A stretch of 64,000 bases of DNA from JAAFIP01 sp963775085 (GCA_963775085.1 CAVZHO010000016.1:1-64000), one strand, 5' to 3'; shown: positions 53,082 to 61,473, numbered from the stretch's first letter. The notes: generated from the letters alone by a model not told the origin. Program-made: numbers and translations.

Positions 53082-54194
53082 ATGCCATCCAAACCGTCCA
53101 GTTCACCGCCCACAGTCCCCACATCGACAAAACCTGCCCATGTATCTCTAGGCCTGCCAGCACCCAAGCCGTACACGCAACTACCCAGCAATGTCACCAC
53201 GCTGGTAGCCGCTACGGCCAATGTGCTGAATCTGGCCAACCCTGGCCGCATTTTCTATGACAACCAGGAGGTCTATAGCCAGCGCGAGTTTGAGCGCAAG
53301 ATCGACTGGCTGGGCGGGCGCATTGCGGCGCTCAATGCCGACATCTTGACGGTGCAAGAGGTGTGGGACGACGCAGCACTCAAAGCCGCCGTCCACCACA
53401 GCGGCTTGCGCTACAGCAGCGTGCTCGTGCCAGGTGCGGAAAATAACGAGACAAATAACGGCGCGGTCAACACGCCGCGCGTGGGCATCGTCACCCGGCT
53501 GGACGTAGACAACATCCAGTCCTTTAGCCAGTTCCCCGACAACATGCGCATCCAGGTGCCCGAGCTGGGCGAGATCGCCAAGTTTGAACGCCCGCCCCTT
53601 TTGGCCAGTCTGCGCATGAAGCACGGCCAGCGCGTGCATGTGCTGACCGCGCACCTCAAAAGCAAACGCCCCAAGTTTTTGCAAGATGCACAAGGCAACC
53701 CCACCGAAGACCGAGACGACGACAAAGTCACCGCACGCGCCATCCTGCGCAGCCTGATGATCCGCGCCGCCGAGGCCGCCGCCATGCGCTGCATCGTGGT
53801 AGACCTGTTGCACCGCACGCGCGAGCCCTTGATTGTGATGGGCGATTTCAACGACAGCCCGCACAGCGTCACCACCCAAATGATTGCCGCCACAGGCGAA
53901 GTAGCCTACGACAAAGGCGCCCGCGACACCGCGCTGTTTAACGCCTACGAGGTGCAAGGCGACATGGCCTTGAAACGCGACGTGGCCTACAGCCACATCC
54001 ACCAAGGCTACCCCGAGGTGCTGGACCAGATTTTCGTCAGTGAAGAATTTTTGTACACCAGCCGCAACAGCATAGGTGATGTGCGCCGCGTGGACTACTT
54101 TAACGACCACCTGCAAGAAGGCAAAGACCGGGTGCGCTCCGACCACGGGTTTGTGCGGGCGGTGTTCAGGGTGCGGTTGCCTGAACTTGGTTGA
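53082..54194 (+). CDS. Endonuclease/exonuclease/phosphatase family protein
   Basis: A 370-residue protein of the DNase I-like EEP fold. AATANVLNLANP, DILTVQEVWDD (metal-binding Glu), VLTAHLKSKRP, VMGDFNDSPHS (Asp and Asn of the active site) and VRSDHGFVRA (the terminal Asp-His pair) are all present, so it should be active. No signal peptide is evident. The substrate (DNA, phospholipid or inositol phosphate type) cannot be decided. It begins 47 bp after rhlE. Confidence 0.88.
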   Translation: MPSKPSSSPPTVPTSTKPAHVSLGLPAPKPYTQLPSNVTTLVAATANVLNLANPGRIFYDNQEVYSQREFERKIDWLGGRIAALNADILTVQEVWDDAALKAAVHHSGLRYSSVLVPGAENNETNNGAVNTPRVGIVTRLDVDNIQSFSQFPDNMRIQVPELGEIAKFERPPLLASLRMKHGQRVHVLTAHLKSKRPKFLQDAQGNPTEDRDDDKVTARAILRSLMIRAAEAAAMRCIVVDLLHRTREPLIVMGDFNDSPHSVTTQMIAATGEVAYDKGARDTALFNAYEVQGDMALKRDVAYSHIHQGYPEVLDQIFVSEEFLYTSRNSIGDVRRVDYFNDHLQEGKDRVRSDHGFVRAVFRVRLPELG

Positions 54195-54216
54195 AGCGTC
54201 ACTAGCTGCGTTTTTT

Positions 54217-54240
54217 GTAGCTGCTTAGGCTTTGAATACC
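54217..54240 (+). repeat. Interspersed repeat remnant, family B
   Basis: GTAGCTGCTTAGGCTTTGAA, then TACC. It lies 22 bp after the preceding stop codon and 27 bp before the first 74-bp hairpin module. Confidence 0.55.
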
Positions 54241-54266
54241 TTGTCCGCAGCCCGTGATACTGTACG

Positions 54267-54340
54267 CACGGTTGGGTGGTAATCATCCGCCCTCATACTG
54301 GAGTACCAGAAATCGGTCGGCTAATTACCACCCAACCGTG
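54267..54340 (+). repeat. 74-bp hairpin module 1 with conserved core
   Basis: A perfect 17-bp inverted repeat, CACGGTTGGGTGGTAAT (54267-54283) and ATTACCACCCAACCGTG (54324-54340), encloses a 32-bp core at 54288-54319 with four-base spacers. The core contains CTGG-AGTA-CCAG. It shares the core exactly with module 2, in the opposite orientation, but not the stem sequence. Confidence 0.9.
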
Positions 54341-54420
54341 TTCAACCAAAGTAGCGCACTACCGGTAGTTTCCTGTTAGTTTGTGTCGGCGACCACGGGT
54401 GGCGCGCTACCTTTTGTGCA

Positions 54421-54494
54421 GGCGATATGGCGTATGCCGAACGACCGATTTCTGGTACTCCAGTATGAGGGCGTTTGGCATACGCCATGTCGCC
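54421..54494 (-). repeat. 74-bp hairpin module 2 with the same core inverted
   Basis: GGCGATATGGCGTATGCC (54421-54438) and GGCATACGCCATGTCGCC (54477-54494) form an 18-bp stem with one mismatch, enclosing the identical 32-bp core in reverse orientation (54442-54473) with three-base spacers. The total length, 74 bp, equals that of module 1. The 80 bases between the modules contain the palindrome CTACCGGTAG (54359-54368) and a partial inverted match around GTAGCGCACTACC. No gene is seen in 54195-54569. Confidence 0.9.
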
Positions 54495-54569
54495 CACGAA
54501 GTACATGCGTACGCATCAAAACGCTTGCAAGCCACTTCGCATGAAACAGATGCCAAACGCACCACCAAC

Positions 54570-56834
54570 TCAAGCTGATTTCAAGTTGTGGTTCTTCAGC
54601 GGCAAGTCCCGAATCCGCTTCCCCGTCGCCGCAAAAATCGCATTCAACACCGCAGGCGCGGCGACGGCAATCGTGGGCTCACCCACGCCACCCCAGAAGC
54701 CGCCCGAGGGCATGACGATGCTCTCGACAGCGGGCATGTCGGCCATGCGGATGGTGTTGTAGGTGCTAAAGTTTTCTTGCTCCATCTTGCCACCCTTGAC
54801 CGTGCACTCCTGGTAGAACGCGGCGGACAGGCCGTAGGCAAATGAGCCTTCTATTTGCGCCTCGATCTGCTGCGGGTTCACCGCGTGGCCACTGTCCGTA
54901 GCCGCAACGATGCGGTGCACCTTGACCTCGCCGCCTTTGCTCACTGACACCTCGGCACACGCTGCCACATAGCTGCCGAAACCATGGGTTTGCGCCAGGC
55001 CCCTGAACACACCGGGGGCGGCAGGCTTGCCCCAGCCTGCCTTGTCAGCCACGGCGTTGAGCACGGCCAAGGCCTTGGGCATCTTGGTGAGCAGTTTGCG
55101 GCGTACCTCCAACGGGTCTTGCTTGGTCTCGTGGGCAATTTCGTCGATGAAGCATTCCACGTAAATGGCGTTTTGGTTCAAGTTAACCCCGCGCCAAAAG
55201 CCTACGGGTACGTTCGGGTTGCGAATGGCGTGCTCGATCAAAAGGTTTGGAATGGTGTAGGTGAACTGCGCCTCGGGGCTGGGCGGGTTCAGGCCCTGGA
55301 AGGCCACCGGGTCTTTGTAGTTGACGATGTTCAGCGGTGCTACCTGCGACAAGATCGACTGCCCGGCAATGCGCATGTGCAGCGCGGTGATGTTGCCTTG
55401 CGCATCCAACCCTGCGGTCATTTTGCACTGCGAGGTGGGGTGAAACTTGCCGTGCAGCATGTCTTCTTCACGCGAGTAGATCAGCTTGATCGGCACGCCG
55501 GGCATCTCTTTGGCAATCGCCACAGCCTGGCGTACATAGTCGGTCATGCCGCGTCGGCCAAAGCCACCGCCGAGGTGAATTTTGTACACATCGCACTGCG
55601 CCTGCGTCAGGCCTGCGGCCTCGGCGGTGGCTGACAATGCCGCCTCGCCGTTTTGCGTGGGTGCCCACACCTCGCAGCGCTGCGGGGTGTAGCGCGCGGT
55701 GGCGTTCATGGTCTCCATGCAGGCGTGGTTTTGATGCGGGTAGCTGTAGATGGCTTCGATCTTTTTGGCAGCGCCTGCCAGCGCGGTTTTGATGTCGCCA
55801 TTCTGGTTACCCATCGCGGCCTCGGGTGCGTCCAGTGCGGCGCGCATCACCTTGGCAAACTCGGCGCTGGACTGTTTTTCGTGCTCGCCCATATCCCATT
55901 CAATCGGCAGGGCGTTCAGCGCCGCTTGCGCGCGCCACCAGGTGTCGGCCACTACGGCGACTGCCGTGTCGCCCACTTTCACCACTTTTTTCACGCCGGG
56001 TTTGCTGGCAATGGCTGCCGCATCAAACGATTTGACCTTACCGCCAAACACCGGGCAGTCTTTGATGGCGGCGTTGAGCATGCCCGGCAGCTTCAAATCC
56101 ATGCCGTAGATCTGCGCGCCGGTGGTTTTGTCCACGGTGTCAAGGCGCGCCATGCGCTTGCCTGCCAACTTCCAGTCTTTGGGGTCTTTCAGCGTCACTT
56201 TGTCAAGCGCAGGTGGCGTGAGCTTACCTGCGGCTTCGGCGACGCTGCCGTAGGTGAGCGTGCGGCCGGTAGGCGTGTGGGTGATGACGCTGCTCGCAGC
56301 CCGGCATTCTGCGGCGGGCACCTTCCATTCCTCGGCAGCGGCTTGCACCAGCATCATGCGTGCGGCGGCACCGCCCTTGCGCACATACTCGTTGCTCTGG
56401 CGTATGCCTTGGCTGCCGCCGGTTCCAAAGTTGCCCCACACGCGGTTGCGTGCCAGGTTTTGCCCTGGCGTGGGGTATTCAGCGCTCACCTTGGCCCAGT
56501 TAGCATCGAGCTCTTCGGCCACCAGTTGCGACAGGCCGGTGAGCGTGCCCTGCCCCATCTCGGAGCGGGCGATGCGAATGACGATGTTATCGTCGGGTTT
56601 CACCACCACCCAGGCGTTGACTTCGCTGGGTCTGGCGGCCGTGCCTTGGGCATGGGCATCGCTGGCAAACGGGATGTGGAAGGCAAAGGTCAGTCCGCCC
56701 GCCGCGATGGCGGAAGTGCCGATGAAGTTGCGGCGCGATACGCCCTTGGTTTGGGCGTGGGGTTGGCCGCTTGGAGCATCGGCTTGAAGTGGCTGCACCT
56801 GCGCGCAGGAGAGAAGGTCGATATGCTGGTTCAT
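54570..56834 (-). CDS. Molybdopterin-binding aldehyde/isoquinoline oxidoreductase subunit (IorB-like)
   Basis: A 754-residue large subunit of the xanthine dehydrogenase family, of the form that carries its own Tat signal: SRRNFIGTSAIAAGG (33-47) exports the folded enzyme. RSEMGQGTLTGLSQLVAEEL and GGGFGRRGMTDYV are cofactor-region motifs; PSGGFWGGVGEP is near the C-terminus. It resembles isoquinoline 1-oxidoreductase beta subunits. AAGGAG lies six bases before ATG 56834. It follows the Fe-S subunit gene by 10 bp. Substrate is unknown; no Mo-cofactor maturation gene is nearby. Confidence 0.92.
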   Translation of the reverse strand: MNQHIDLLSCAQVQPLQADAPSGQPHAQTKGVSRRNFIGTSAIAAGGLTFAFHIPFASDAHAQGTAARPSEVNAWVVVKPDDNIVIRIARSEMGQGTLTGLSQLVAEELDANWAKVSAEYPTPGQNLARNRVWGNFGTGGSQGIRQSNEYVRKGGAAARMMLVQAAAEEWKVPAAECRAASSVITHTPTGRTLTYGSVAEAAGKLTPPALDKVTLKDPKDWKLAGKRMARLDTVDKTTGAQIYGMDLKLPGMLNAAIKDCPVFGGKVKSFDAAAIASKPGVKKVVKVGDTAVAVVADTWWRAQAALNALPIEWDMGEHEKQSSAEFAKVMRAALDAPEAAMGNQNGDIKTALAGAAKKIEAIYSYPHQNHACMETMNATARYTPQRCEVWAPTQNGEAALSATAEAAGLTQAQCDVYKIHLGGGFGRRGMTDYVRQAVAIAKEMPGVPIKLIYSREEDMLHGKFHPTSQCKMTAGLDAQGNITALHMRIAGQSILSQVAPLNIVNYKDPVAFQGLNPPSPEAQFTYTIPNLLIEHAIRNPNVPVGFWRGVNLNQNAIYVECFIDEIAHETKQDPLEVRRKLLTKMPKALAVLNAVADKAGWGKPAAPGVFRGLAQTHGFGSYVAACAEVSVSKGGEVKVHRIVAATDSGHAVNPQQIEAQIEGSFAYGLSAAFYQECTVKGGKMEQENFSTYNTIRMADMPAVESIVMPSGGFWGGVGEPTIAVAAPAVLNAIFAATGKRIRDLPLKNHNLKSA

Positions 56835-56844
56835 GTCCTGCTCC

Positions 56845-57348
56845 TTAGGTCGTGGTGCCATCGGCATGTTGGATATTCAGCGCAGCCGATTTGGTGTCGC
56901 CCCCATTGGCCACCACTTTGATGGCGGCGCGTATGCGGTTGTAGGTGCCGCAGCGGCAGATGTTGGTAATGGCAGCGTCAATATCCGCGTCGGTGGGTTT
57001 GGGTTTTTCTTTAAGCAAGGCCACGGTCGCCATGATCATGCCGCTTTGGCAGAAGCCGCACTGCGGCACGTCCAGCGCCGCCCAGGCTTTTTGCACCGGG
57101 TGCGAGCCATTGGGCGACAGACCTTCAATCGTCATGATTTTCTCGTTCGCGCCCACGGTAGACGCAGGCCGCACGCAAGAGCGGGTAGGCACGCCGTCGA
57201 TATGCACGGTGCAGGCCCCGCAGGCCGCAATGCCGCAGCCGTATTTGGAGCCCGTCAGGCCCAGCTGTTCGCGCAGCACCCACAGCAGGGGTGTATCGGC
57301 TTCGGCCTCGAAGGTGCGCACGGCACCGTTGACGTTCAGTTGGGGCAT
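56845..57348 (-). CDS. (2Fe-2S) subunit of the molybdenum hydroxylase (IorA-like)
   Basis: A 167-residue electron-transfer subunit with a plant-type ferredoxin cluster (C38, C43, C46, C58; YGCGIAACGACTVHIDG) and the helical second cluster (C97, C100, C131, C133; CGFCQSGMI and ICRCGTY). GGAG lies a few bases before the ATG. It has no signal of its own and is probably exported with the large subunit. First gene of the two-gene operon. Confidence 0.94.
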   Translation of the reverse strand: MPQLNVNGAVRTFEAEADTPLLWVLREQLGLTGSKYGCGIAACGACTVHIDGVPTRSCVRPASTVGANEKIMTIEGLSPNGSHPVQKAWAALDVPQCGFCQSGMIMATVALLKEKPKPTDADIDAAITNICRCGTYNRIRAAIKVVANGGDTKSAALNIQHADGTTT

Positions 57349-57415
57349 GGAGGTCTCCTCTTGAGCGGATGATCAATTAAAAGCGCCATGCTACGTCAAA
57401 TTTGCAGTTTTGACC

Positions 57416-57451
57416 ACGGGTGCTGACACGGGTGCTGATACGGGTGCTGAC
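57416..57451 (+). repeat. Three tandem copies of a 12-bp unit
   Basis: ACGGGTGCTGAC, ACGGGTGCTGAT and ACGGGTGCTGAC stand head to tail in the gap between the divergent molybdenum hydroxylase operon and the secreted-protein gene at 57644. It could be polymerase slippage or regulator binding sites. Confidence 0.8.
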
Positions 57452-57521
57452 CGTGGCAGCGCCTTGCCGGTGCAAACAGAGGTCGGCTCAAAAATCATCC
57501 ATCAAAATCACTACTATATTG

Positions 57522-57561
57522 ATAGCTGCTTATGTCCATGTGACAAGGACTCTGACCATAA
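57522..57561 (+). repeat. Interspersed repeat, family A
   Basis: ATAGCTGCTTATGTCC, ATGTGACAAGGACTCTGACC, ATAA. The usual left flank (TACTATATTG) precedes it. Confidence 0.8.
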
Positions 57562-57643
57562 ATCATCATTTTTTTGGTGATTTAACCCCTTCTGGTCGAT
57601 TCGTTCGTTTCAATCTTCATCACTTTCAAACAGGAGTCACGTG

Positions 57644-58492
57644 ATGAAGAAAGCATTTGTAATGGGCGTTTTGGCTGCCGCTGCCACTTGGGGCAGTAGC
57701 GCATGGGCAATCGGGCGACTGGCTGACGTGACGGTCACCGACCGCAGCACCGGGGCCACGCTGCCGGTGCATTACCACCGGGGGGAATACTGGGTGGCGG
57801 GCACGCCGGGGGCTAAATATGCAATAGATGTGCGCAATGCCACCGGCAGGCGCGTGCTGGCCGTTACCTCGGTGGACGGGGTGAATGTGGTCACTGGCGA
57901 TACCGCCAGCGTCCAGCAATCGGGTTATGTGTTTGCTGCCTGGCAGCGCTACGGCATTACCGGCTGGCGCAAAAGCAATAACGATGTCGCGGCGTTTGAG
58001 TTTACGGCCTCGCCCAACAGCTACGCCGAGCGCACGGGCCGTCCGCGCGATGTGGGGGTGATTGGGGTGGCGCTGTTTTTGGAGCGTCTGCCTGTGCCAG
58101 AGCAAATGGTGCCAGTGCCTGTAGTGCCCTACCATTCGCGCGCCGAGTCTGACGGGTCTTCGGCGCCCGCAGCGGCCGCCGCGCCGTCAACACCCGCCGC
58201 ACCTGCCAGTCGTAGCCGTGAAATGGCTGACAGCATGGACAAACGTGCCATGCCCCAGGCCGCGCCCAAGCTGGGCACGGGTCATGGCGAGCGCGAAAGC
58301 TCTTATGTGAGCCACACCGCGTTTGAGCGCGAGCGCAACACACCCAACGAGGTCATCCGCATCCGCTACGACAGCCGTGACAATCTTGTAGCCATGGGCG
58401 TGCTACCGCAATACCGCGCACCTCAACCGCTGCCCAACCCCTTCCCGGACAGCCCCATTGGCTACGTACCTGACCCACCACAATACAGGTGA
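57644..58492 (+). CDS. Secreted protein of unknown function beside a sigma factor
   Basis: A 282-residue exported protein (signal MKKAFVMGVLAAAATWGSSA, cut after WA). The mature N-terminal domain (residues 23-150) looks like a small beta-rich fold, then a Pro/Ala-rich linker (160-195), then a C-terminal segment with RIRYDSRDNLVAMGVLP. AGGAG lies seven bases before ATG 57644. It precedes the ECF sigma factor gene in the same direction, so it may be a target or part of that regulon. The family was not recognised. Confidence 0.8.
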   Translation: MKKAFVMGVLAAAATWGSSAWAIGRLADVTVTDRSTGATLPVHYHRGEYWVAGTPGAKYAIDVRNATGRRVLAVTSVDGVNVVTGDTASVQQSGYVFAAWQRYGITGWRKSNNDVAAFEFTASPNSYAERTGRPRDVGVIGVALFLERLPVPEQMVPVPVVPYHSRAESDGSSAPAAAAAPSTPAAPASRSREMADSMDKRAMPQAAPKLGTGHGERESSYVSHTAFERERNTPNEVIRIRYDSRDNLVAMGVLPQYRAPQPLPNPFPDSPIGYVPDPPQYR

Positions 58493-58496
58493 AATG

Positions 58497-58613
58497 GCCC
58501 CCACGCTTGTCACTGCGTGTACTTCGCTGCCCCCCGAGGGGGTGCTCGCTTGCTTGGGGCGGCCCGGCGCGGCGCGAAATGCAACCCCTACGCTTGTCAC
58601 TGCAAGTGGTGCA
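58497..58613 (-). repeat. GC-rich interspersed repeat (family C), one full and one partial copy
   Basis: The full copy at 58497-58571 contains CCACGCTTGTCACTGCGTG, ACTTCGCTGCCCCCCGAGG and CTTGGGGCGGCCCGGCGC. A partial second copy (CCCCTACGCTTGTCACTGC, from 58585) follows, ending 12 bases before the sigma factor ATG. CCCCC-GA-GGGGG can form a hairpin. The reverse complement matches the trpB tail at 19168-19242. Confidence 0.85.
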
Positions 58614-58624
58614 CAATGGTGTGC

Positions 58625-59230
58625 ATGCAAGATGCTGATGTGAGTACTGACTCTAGCGACGAGGCTTTGATGCTGCTCTACGCACAGGGCCAGGTGATGG
58701 CATTCAATACCTTGTATGCACGGCATGAATTGGGCGTGTGGCGCTATATTTGCCGCAGCGTGCAAAACCAGGGCACAGCGGATGAGCTGATGCAGGATGT
58801 GTGGTTTGCCGTGGCGCGTGCAGCCGCCAGCTATGAGCCCGAGCGCAACGGAGCCAAGTTTAAAACCTGGCTGTTTACCATGGCGCACCACCGCATCGTT
58901 GACCACTGGCGCACGCTCAAACCCCACGCCAGCCTGGATGCAGAGGGCGATGAGGCCGATCAACTGCGCGCGCAGTTGATCGCCGACTCAGGCTTTGGCC
59001 CCTTGCGCCAGATCGAATCGCGCGAGCAGGCGCGCGCCTTGATTGCGGCGGTGGAGGCCCTGCCCCATGACCAGCGCGAGGCATTTTTACTGCAGGCCGA
59101 GGGGGAGTTGAGTGTGGAGGAGATTGCGGTGACGATGCAAGTGAGCTTTGAGACGGCCAAGAGCCGCCTGCGCTATGCACGCAACAAACTCAAAACCCTG
59201 TTGGCGCAATTTGCGGTGGTGGGCGCATGA
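58625..59230 (+). CDS. ECF-type RNA polymerase sigma factor
   Basis: About 201 residues from ATG 58625; an in-frame ATG three codons upstream is possible, and the longer open frame would run through the repeat. Region 2 spans roughly 20-98 (FNTLYARHELGVWRYICRSV, QDVWFAVARAA, KTWLFTMAHHRIVDHWR), region 4 roughly 140-192 (EALPHDQREAFLLQAEGELS, EEIAVTMQVSFETAKSRLRY). Its stop overlaps the ATG of the ankyrin membrane protein gene, the usual coupling of a sigma factor with its anti-sigma factor. Confidence 0.92.
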   Translation: MQDADVSTDSSDEALMLLYAQGQVMAFNTLYARHELGVWRYICRSVQNQGTADELMQDVWFAVARAAASYEPERNGAKFKTWLFTMAHHRIVDHWRTLKPHASLDAEGDEADQLRAQLIADSGFGPLRQIESREQARALIAAVEALPHDQREAFLLQAEGELSVEEIAVTMQVSFETAKSRLRYARNKLKTLLAQFAVVGA

Positions 59231-60456
59231 CGCAATCTCAAAACCCGGTAACCCAAAGCGATGCCCTGCTTGCGCGCTACCATGCCGCCCAAGCTGCGCT
59301 GGATGCGCACTGTGCAACCGCAGCCGACAGCGCGGCTGTACCCAACGCACCATCTGCATCCACCCGTGCCCGCATCTTGGCGCATGCCGCGCAACGGGCC
59401 CACACCCCCGCTATCGCCAGCGCTCCACCACATACTACTAAAAACGTAGCTATAAATGTCCACACCACGGGGACTATGGGCAGATTTGATAGTAAAAACA
59501 GCGCTGCAAACGATGGCCAATGGAAAATTCGCGCGCTGGCATCTGTTGCCGTGCTGGGATTGACCGGTTTGCTCTTCTTGCAATGGGATCGCGGCACGCC
59601 GCAGGAAAAAGAAGTCGCTTTCAGCATGGAGCGCCCTGCTCCTGCGGCCTACCCTGCGCCTGCTCCACCTACACCAAGCGCCGAAACCACCGCTGCGCCA
59701 AACCAGGATGCAAGTGTGCCAGCCACCCCCACGCCTGTCGCACCGCCCCCGCCTGTCGCCCCCGCCGCACCCCCAGCGCACAGCGCCGCTCCCAAGCCAA
59801 AGCCGACCGAACCACCGCGCAGCAATGCCCAGGCACCCGTGCGCCCGCCCATTGCAGAGGCTGTCGCTACAGCAGCCGTACAAGCGCCTAAGCCTACCCC
59901 TGCTCCCGTCGTCATCGCAGAGGTTGCACCGCGTGCAGAAGCCGCGCCTGCGTCGACAGCCACACCTGCCCCTCTTCCGGTTGTACCGGTGGTTCCCGAT
60001 GCACCAACACCCGCCATGGCGGCAGCAGCGCCGGCTACAGTGCCAATAGCGACAGGCCAAGCCGCACGCGCACGCGCGCCCCTGTCTTTACCCGACTCCC
60101 TGTCTGCGGACAAAGCCTTAGGTGCCGCCCCAGCCGCAGCGCAAGCCGACGCCAGTGCGGCCTCCGCGCGCTTGATGTCGCCCAACCTCGCCTTGTTTGC
60201 GGCCATCCGTGAGGGGGACGCAGCCTCGCTACAGATCGCCCTGGCACGCGGTGCCGACAAAAATGCCAAGCGCAACGGCACGCCCGCCATTACGCTGTGC
60301 GTGCAGTCGAATCAAATTCCACTGGTGCGCCTCTTGGTTGCTGCAGGCGCCGATGTAAGCGCCATCGATGCGCAAGGGTTGACGCCCTTGGCGCATGCCC
60401 AAGCCAAAGGCTTGGACGAAATGGTAAAACTGCTGTTGGAGTCGGGCGCAAAGTAG
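59227..60456 (+). CDS. Membrane-anchored ankyrin protein, probable anti-sigma factor
   Basis: A 409-residue single-pass protein. The cytoplasmic N-terminal part (1-100) contains SDALLARYHAAQAALDAH and is followed by one membrane helix (about 102-120, IRALASVAVLGLTGLLFLQW). A long Pro/Ala-rich linker then reaches two to three ankyrin repeats at 315-409 (LFAAIREGDAASLQIALARG, PLVRLLVAAGADVSAIDAQG, MVKLLLESGAK). Translation is coupled to the sigma factor. Anti-sigma function is inferred from context and topology; no ZAS or RskA motif was seen. Residues around 73-87 come from an interspersed repeat. Confidence 0.75.
   Translation: MTQSQNPVTQSDALLARYHAAQAALDAHCATAADSAAVPNAPSASTRARILAHAAQRAHTPAIASAPPHTTKNVAINVHTTGTMGRFDSKNSAANDGQWKIRALASVAVLGLTGLLFLQWDRGTPQEKEVAFSMERPAPAAYPAPAPPTPSAETTAAPNQDASVPATPTPVAPPPPVAPAAPPAHSAAPKPKPTEPPRSNAQAPVRPPIAEAVATAAVQAPKPTPAPVVIAEVAPRAEAAPASTATPAPLPVVPVVPDAPTPAMAAAAPATVPIATGQAARARAPLSLPDSLSADKALGAAPAAAQADASAASARLMSPNLALFAAIREGDAASLQIALARGADKNAKRNGTPAITLCVQSNQIPLVRLLVAAGADVSAIDAQGLTPLAHAQAKGLDEMVKLLLESGAK
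59446..59489 (+). repeat. Interspersed repeat, family A, inside the ankyrin protein gene
   Basis: GTAGCTATAAATGTCC, ACACCACGGGGACTATGGGC, AGATTTGA. It is read in the same frame as the trpF copy (VAINVHTTGTM against IAAYVHNTGTL) and lies in the linker just before the membrane helix. Confidence 0.75.
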
Positions 60457-60623
60457 TTGCACCGTAGTCGCATGTGTCCAATAACCCTGTATTGACTGGG
60501 GCTGAACTGCGCCAATCCGCCAGTGCGTTGCTGGTTTTCGCCAAAATTGTGCGCGCACCCTACACTTTTGAACTAATTGTGCGGGTGTTCATCCAAAAGC
60601 TTCAACCAACTCTGGAGACACCT

Positions 60624-61328
60624 ATGAAACAATGGATTTGTCGAACATCTTTGGTGGCAGGTGCCACCGTCATTCTTTCGGCCTGCACCGGCATGACCGG
60701 CAGCAGTGGCGGCTCCGCCCCCGCTAGTGCCGGCGCTGGGCCGATGTCATTTTTTGTTACCAGCGTAGGTGCTGGCAACGGCGCAGATCTAGGTGGCTTG
60801 GCCGGGGCTGACCGCCACTGCCAAAGCCTGGCAGCTACTGCCAACGCAGGCGGCCGAACCTGGCGCGCTTACTTAAGCTCGCAGGCCAAGGACGGTGCAC
60901 CCAATGTCAACGCTCGCGATCGCATTGGCCGTGGGCCATGGCATAACGCCAAGGGCGTGCAAGTAGCGCGGGACGTAGACCATCTGCACAGTGGCAGCAA
61001 CGGCATCACCAAAGAAAACGCCATCTCTGAAAAAGGGCAAGCGATCTCTGGCCGTGGCGACACCCCCAATCGGCACGACATCCTGACAGGCACCCGTGCC
61101 GATGGCACCGCCTTTGCAGGCGGCGACCCCGACATGACCTGCGGCAACTGGACACGCAGCGGTGCAGAAGGCGTGGCCGTGGTGGGCCACCATGACCGCT
61201 CGGGGCCCACCAGCGATCCGTGGGCCACCTCATGGAATTCATCGCACCAGTCACGTGGTGGCTGCAGCCAAACGGCGCTGCGGGGCACGGGCGGGGACGG
61301 CTTGTTGTATTGCTTTGCTGCGCAATGA
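60624..61328 (+). CDS. Lectin-like lipoprotein
   Basis: A 234-residue lipoprotein: signal peptide with lipobox LSAC, lipidated C21. GGAG lies seven bases before ATG 60624. After a short Ser/Gly/Ala linker, a domain starts MSFFVTSVGAGNGADLGGLA and contains ADRHCQSLAATANAGGRTWR, MTCGNWTRS, GGCSQTALRG and GLLYCFA. Four cysteines and this layout resemble endostatin/C-type-lectin-like (DUF1554-type) domains. It is probably anchored in the outer membrane; the ligand is unknown. A terminator follows. Confidence 0.8.
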   Translation: MKQWICRTSLVAGATVILSACTGMTGSSGGSAPASAGAGPMSFFVTSVGAGNGADLGGLAGADRHCQSLAATANAGGRTWRAYLSSQAKDGAPNVNARDRIGRGPWHNAKGVQVARDVDHLHSGSNGITKENAISEKGQAISGRGDTPNRHDILTGTRADGTAFAGGDPDMTCGNWTRSGAEGVAVVGHHDRSGPTSDPWATSWNSSHQSRGGCSQTALRGTGGDGLLYCFAAQ

Positions 61329-61342
61329 TGAACCCCTAGCTG

Positions 61343-61366
61343 CGGCCTGCTGCGCGGCCGTTTTTT
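61343..61366 (+). terminator. Rho-independent terminator-like hairpin
   Basis: CGGCC (61343-61347) pairs with GGCCG (61356-61360) over an eight-base loop and is followed directly by TTTTTT. The stem is short but the T-run is good. It sits 14 bp after the lipoprotein stop. Confidence 0.6.
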
Positions 61367-61393
61367 AATATCTAACTGGCTTGCAACCCAGTA

Positions 61394-61414
61394 GAATATG
61401 GCGTAAGTAGCTAG
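61394..61414 (-). repeat. Interspersed repeat remnant at the edge of a broken hlyD
   Basis: Minus-strand reading: ACTAGCTACTTACGCCATAT. It lies just upstream of the point where hlyD similarity begins, so the deletion endpoint may lie at or near this repeat. Confidence 0.5.
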
Positions 61415-61473
61415 TTTATTTATAGCTAGCAGCACCTGTTTTCGGGTGCATAGAAACTTATGCGGGGTTATTT

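Noticed and set aside
54267..54494. Integron attC sites
   Set aside because: The stems lack the paired core-site sequences and unpaired bases of attC, and no integrase or cassette array is present.
55653..56921. Long open frame antisense to the molybdenum hydroxylase large subunit
   Set aside because: It mirrors conserved IorB-like coding sequence and has no motif or ribosome-binding site of its own.
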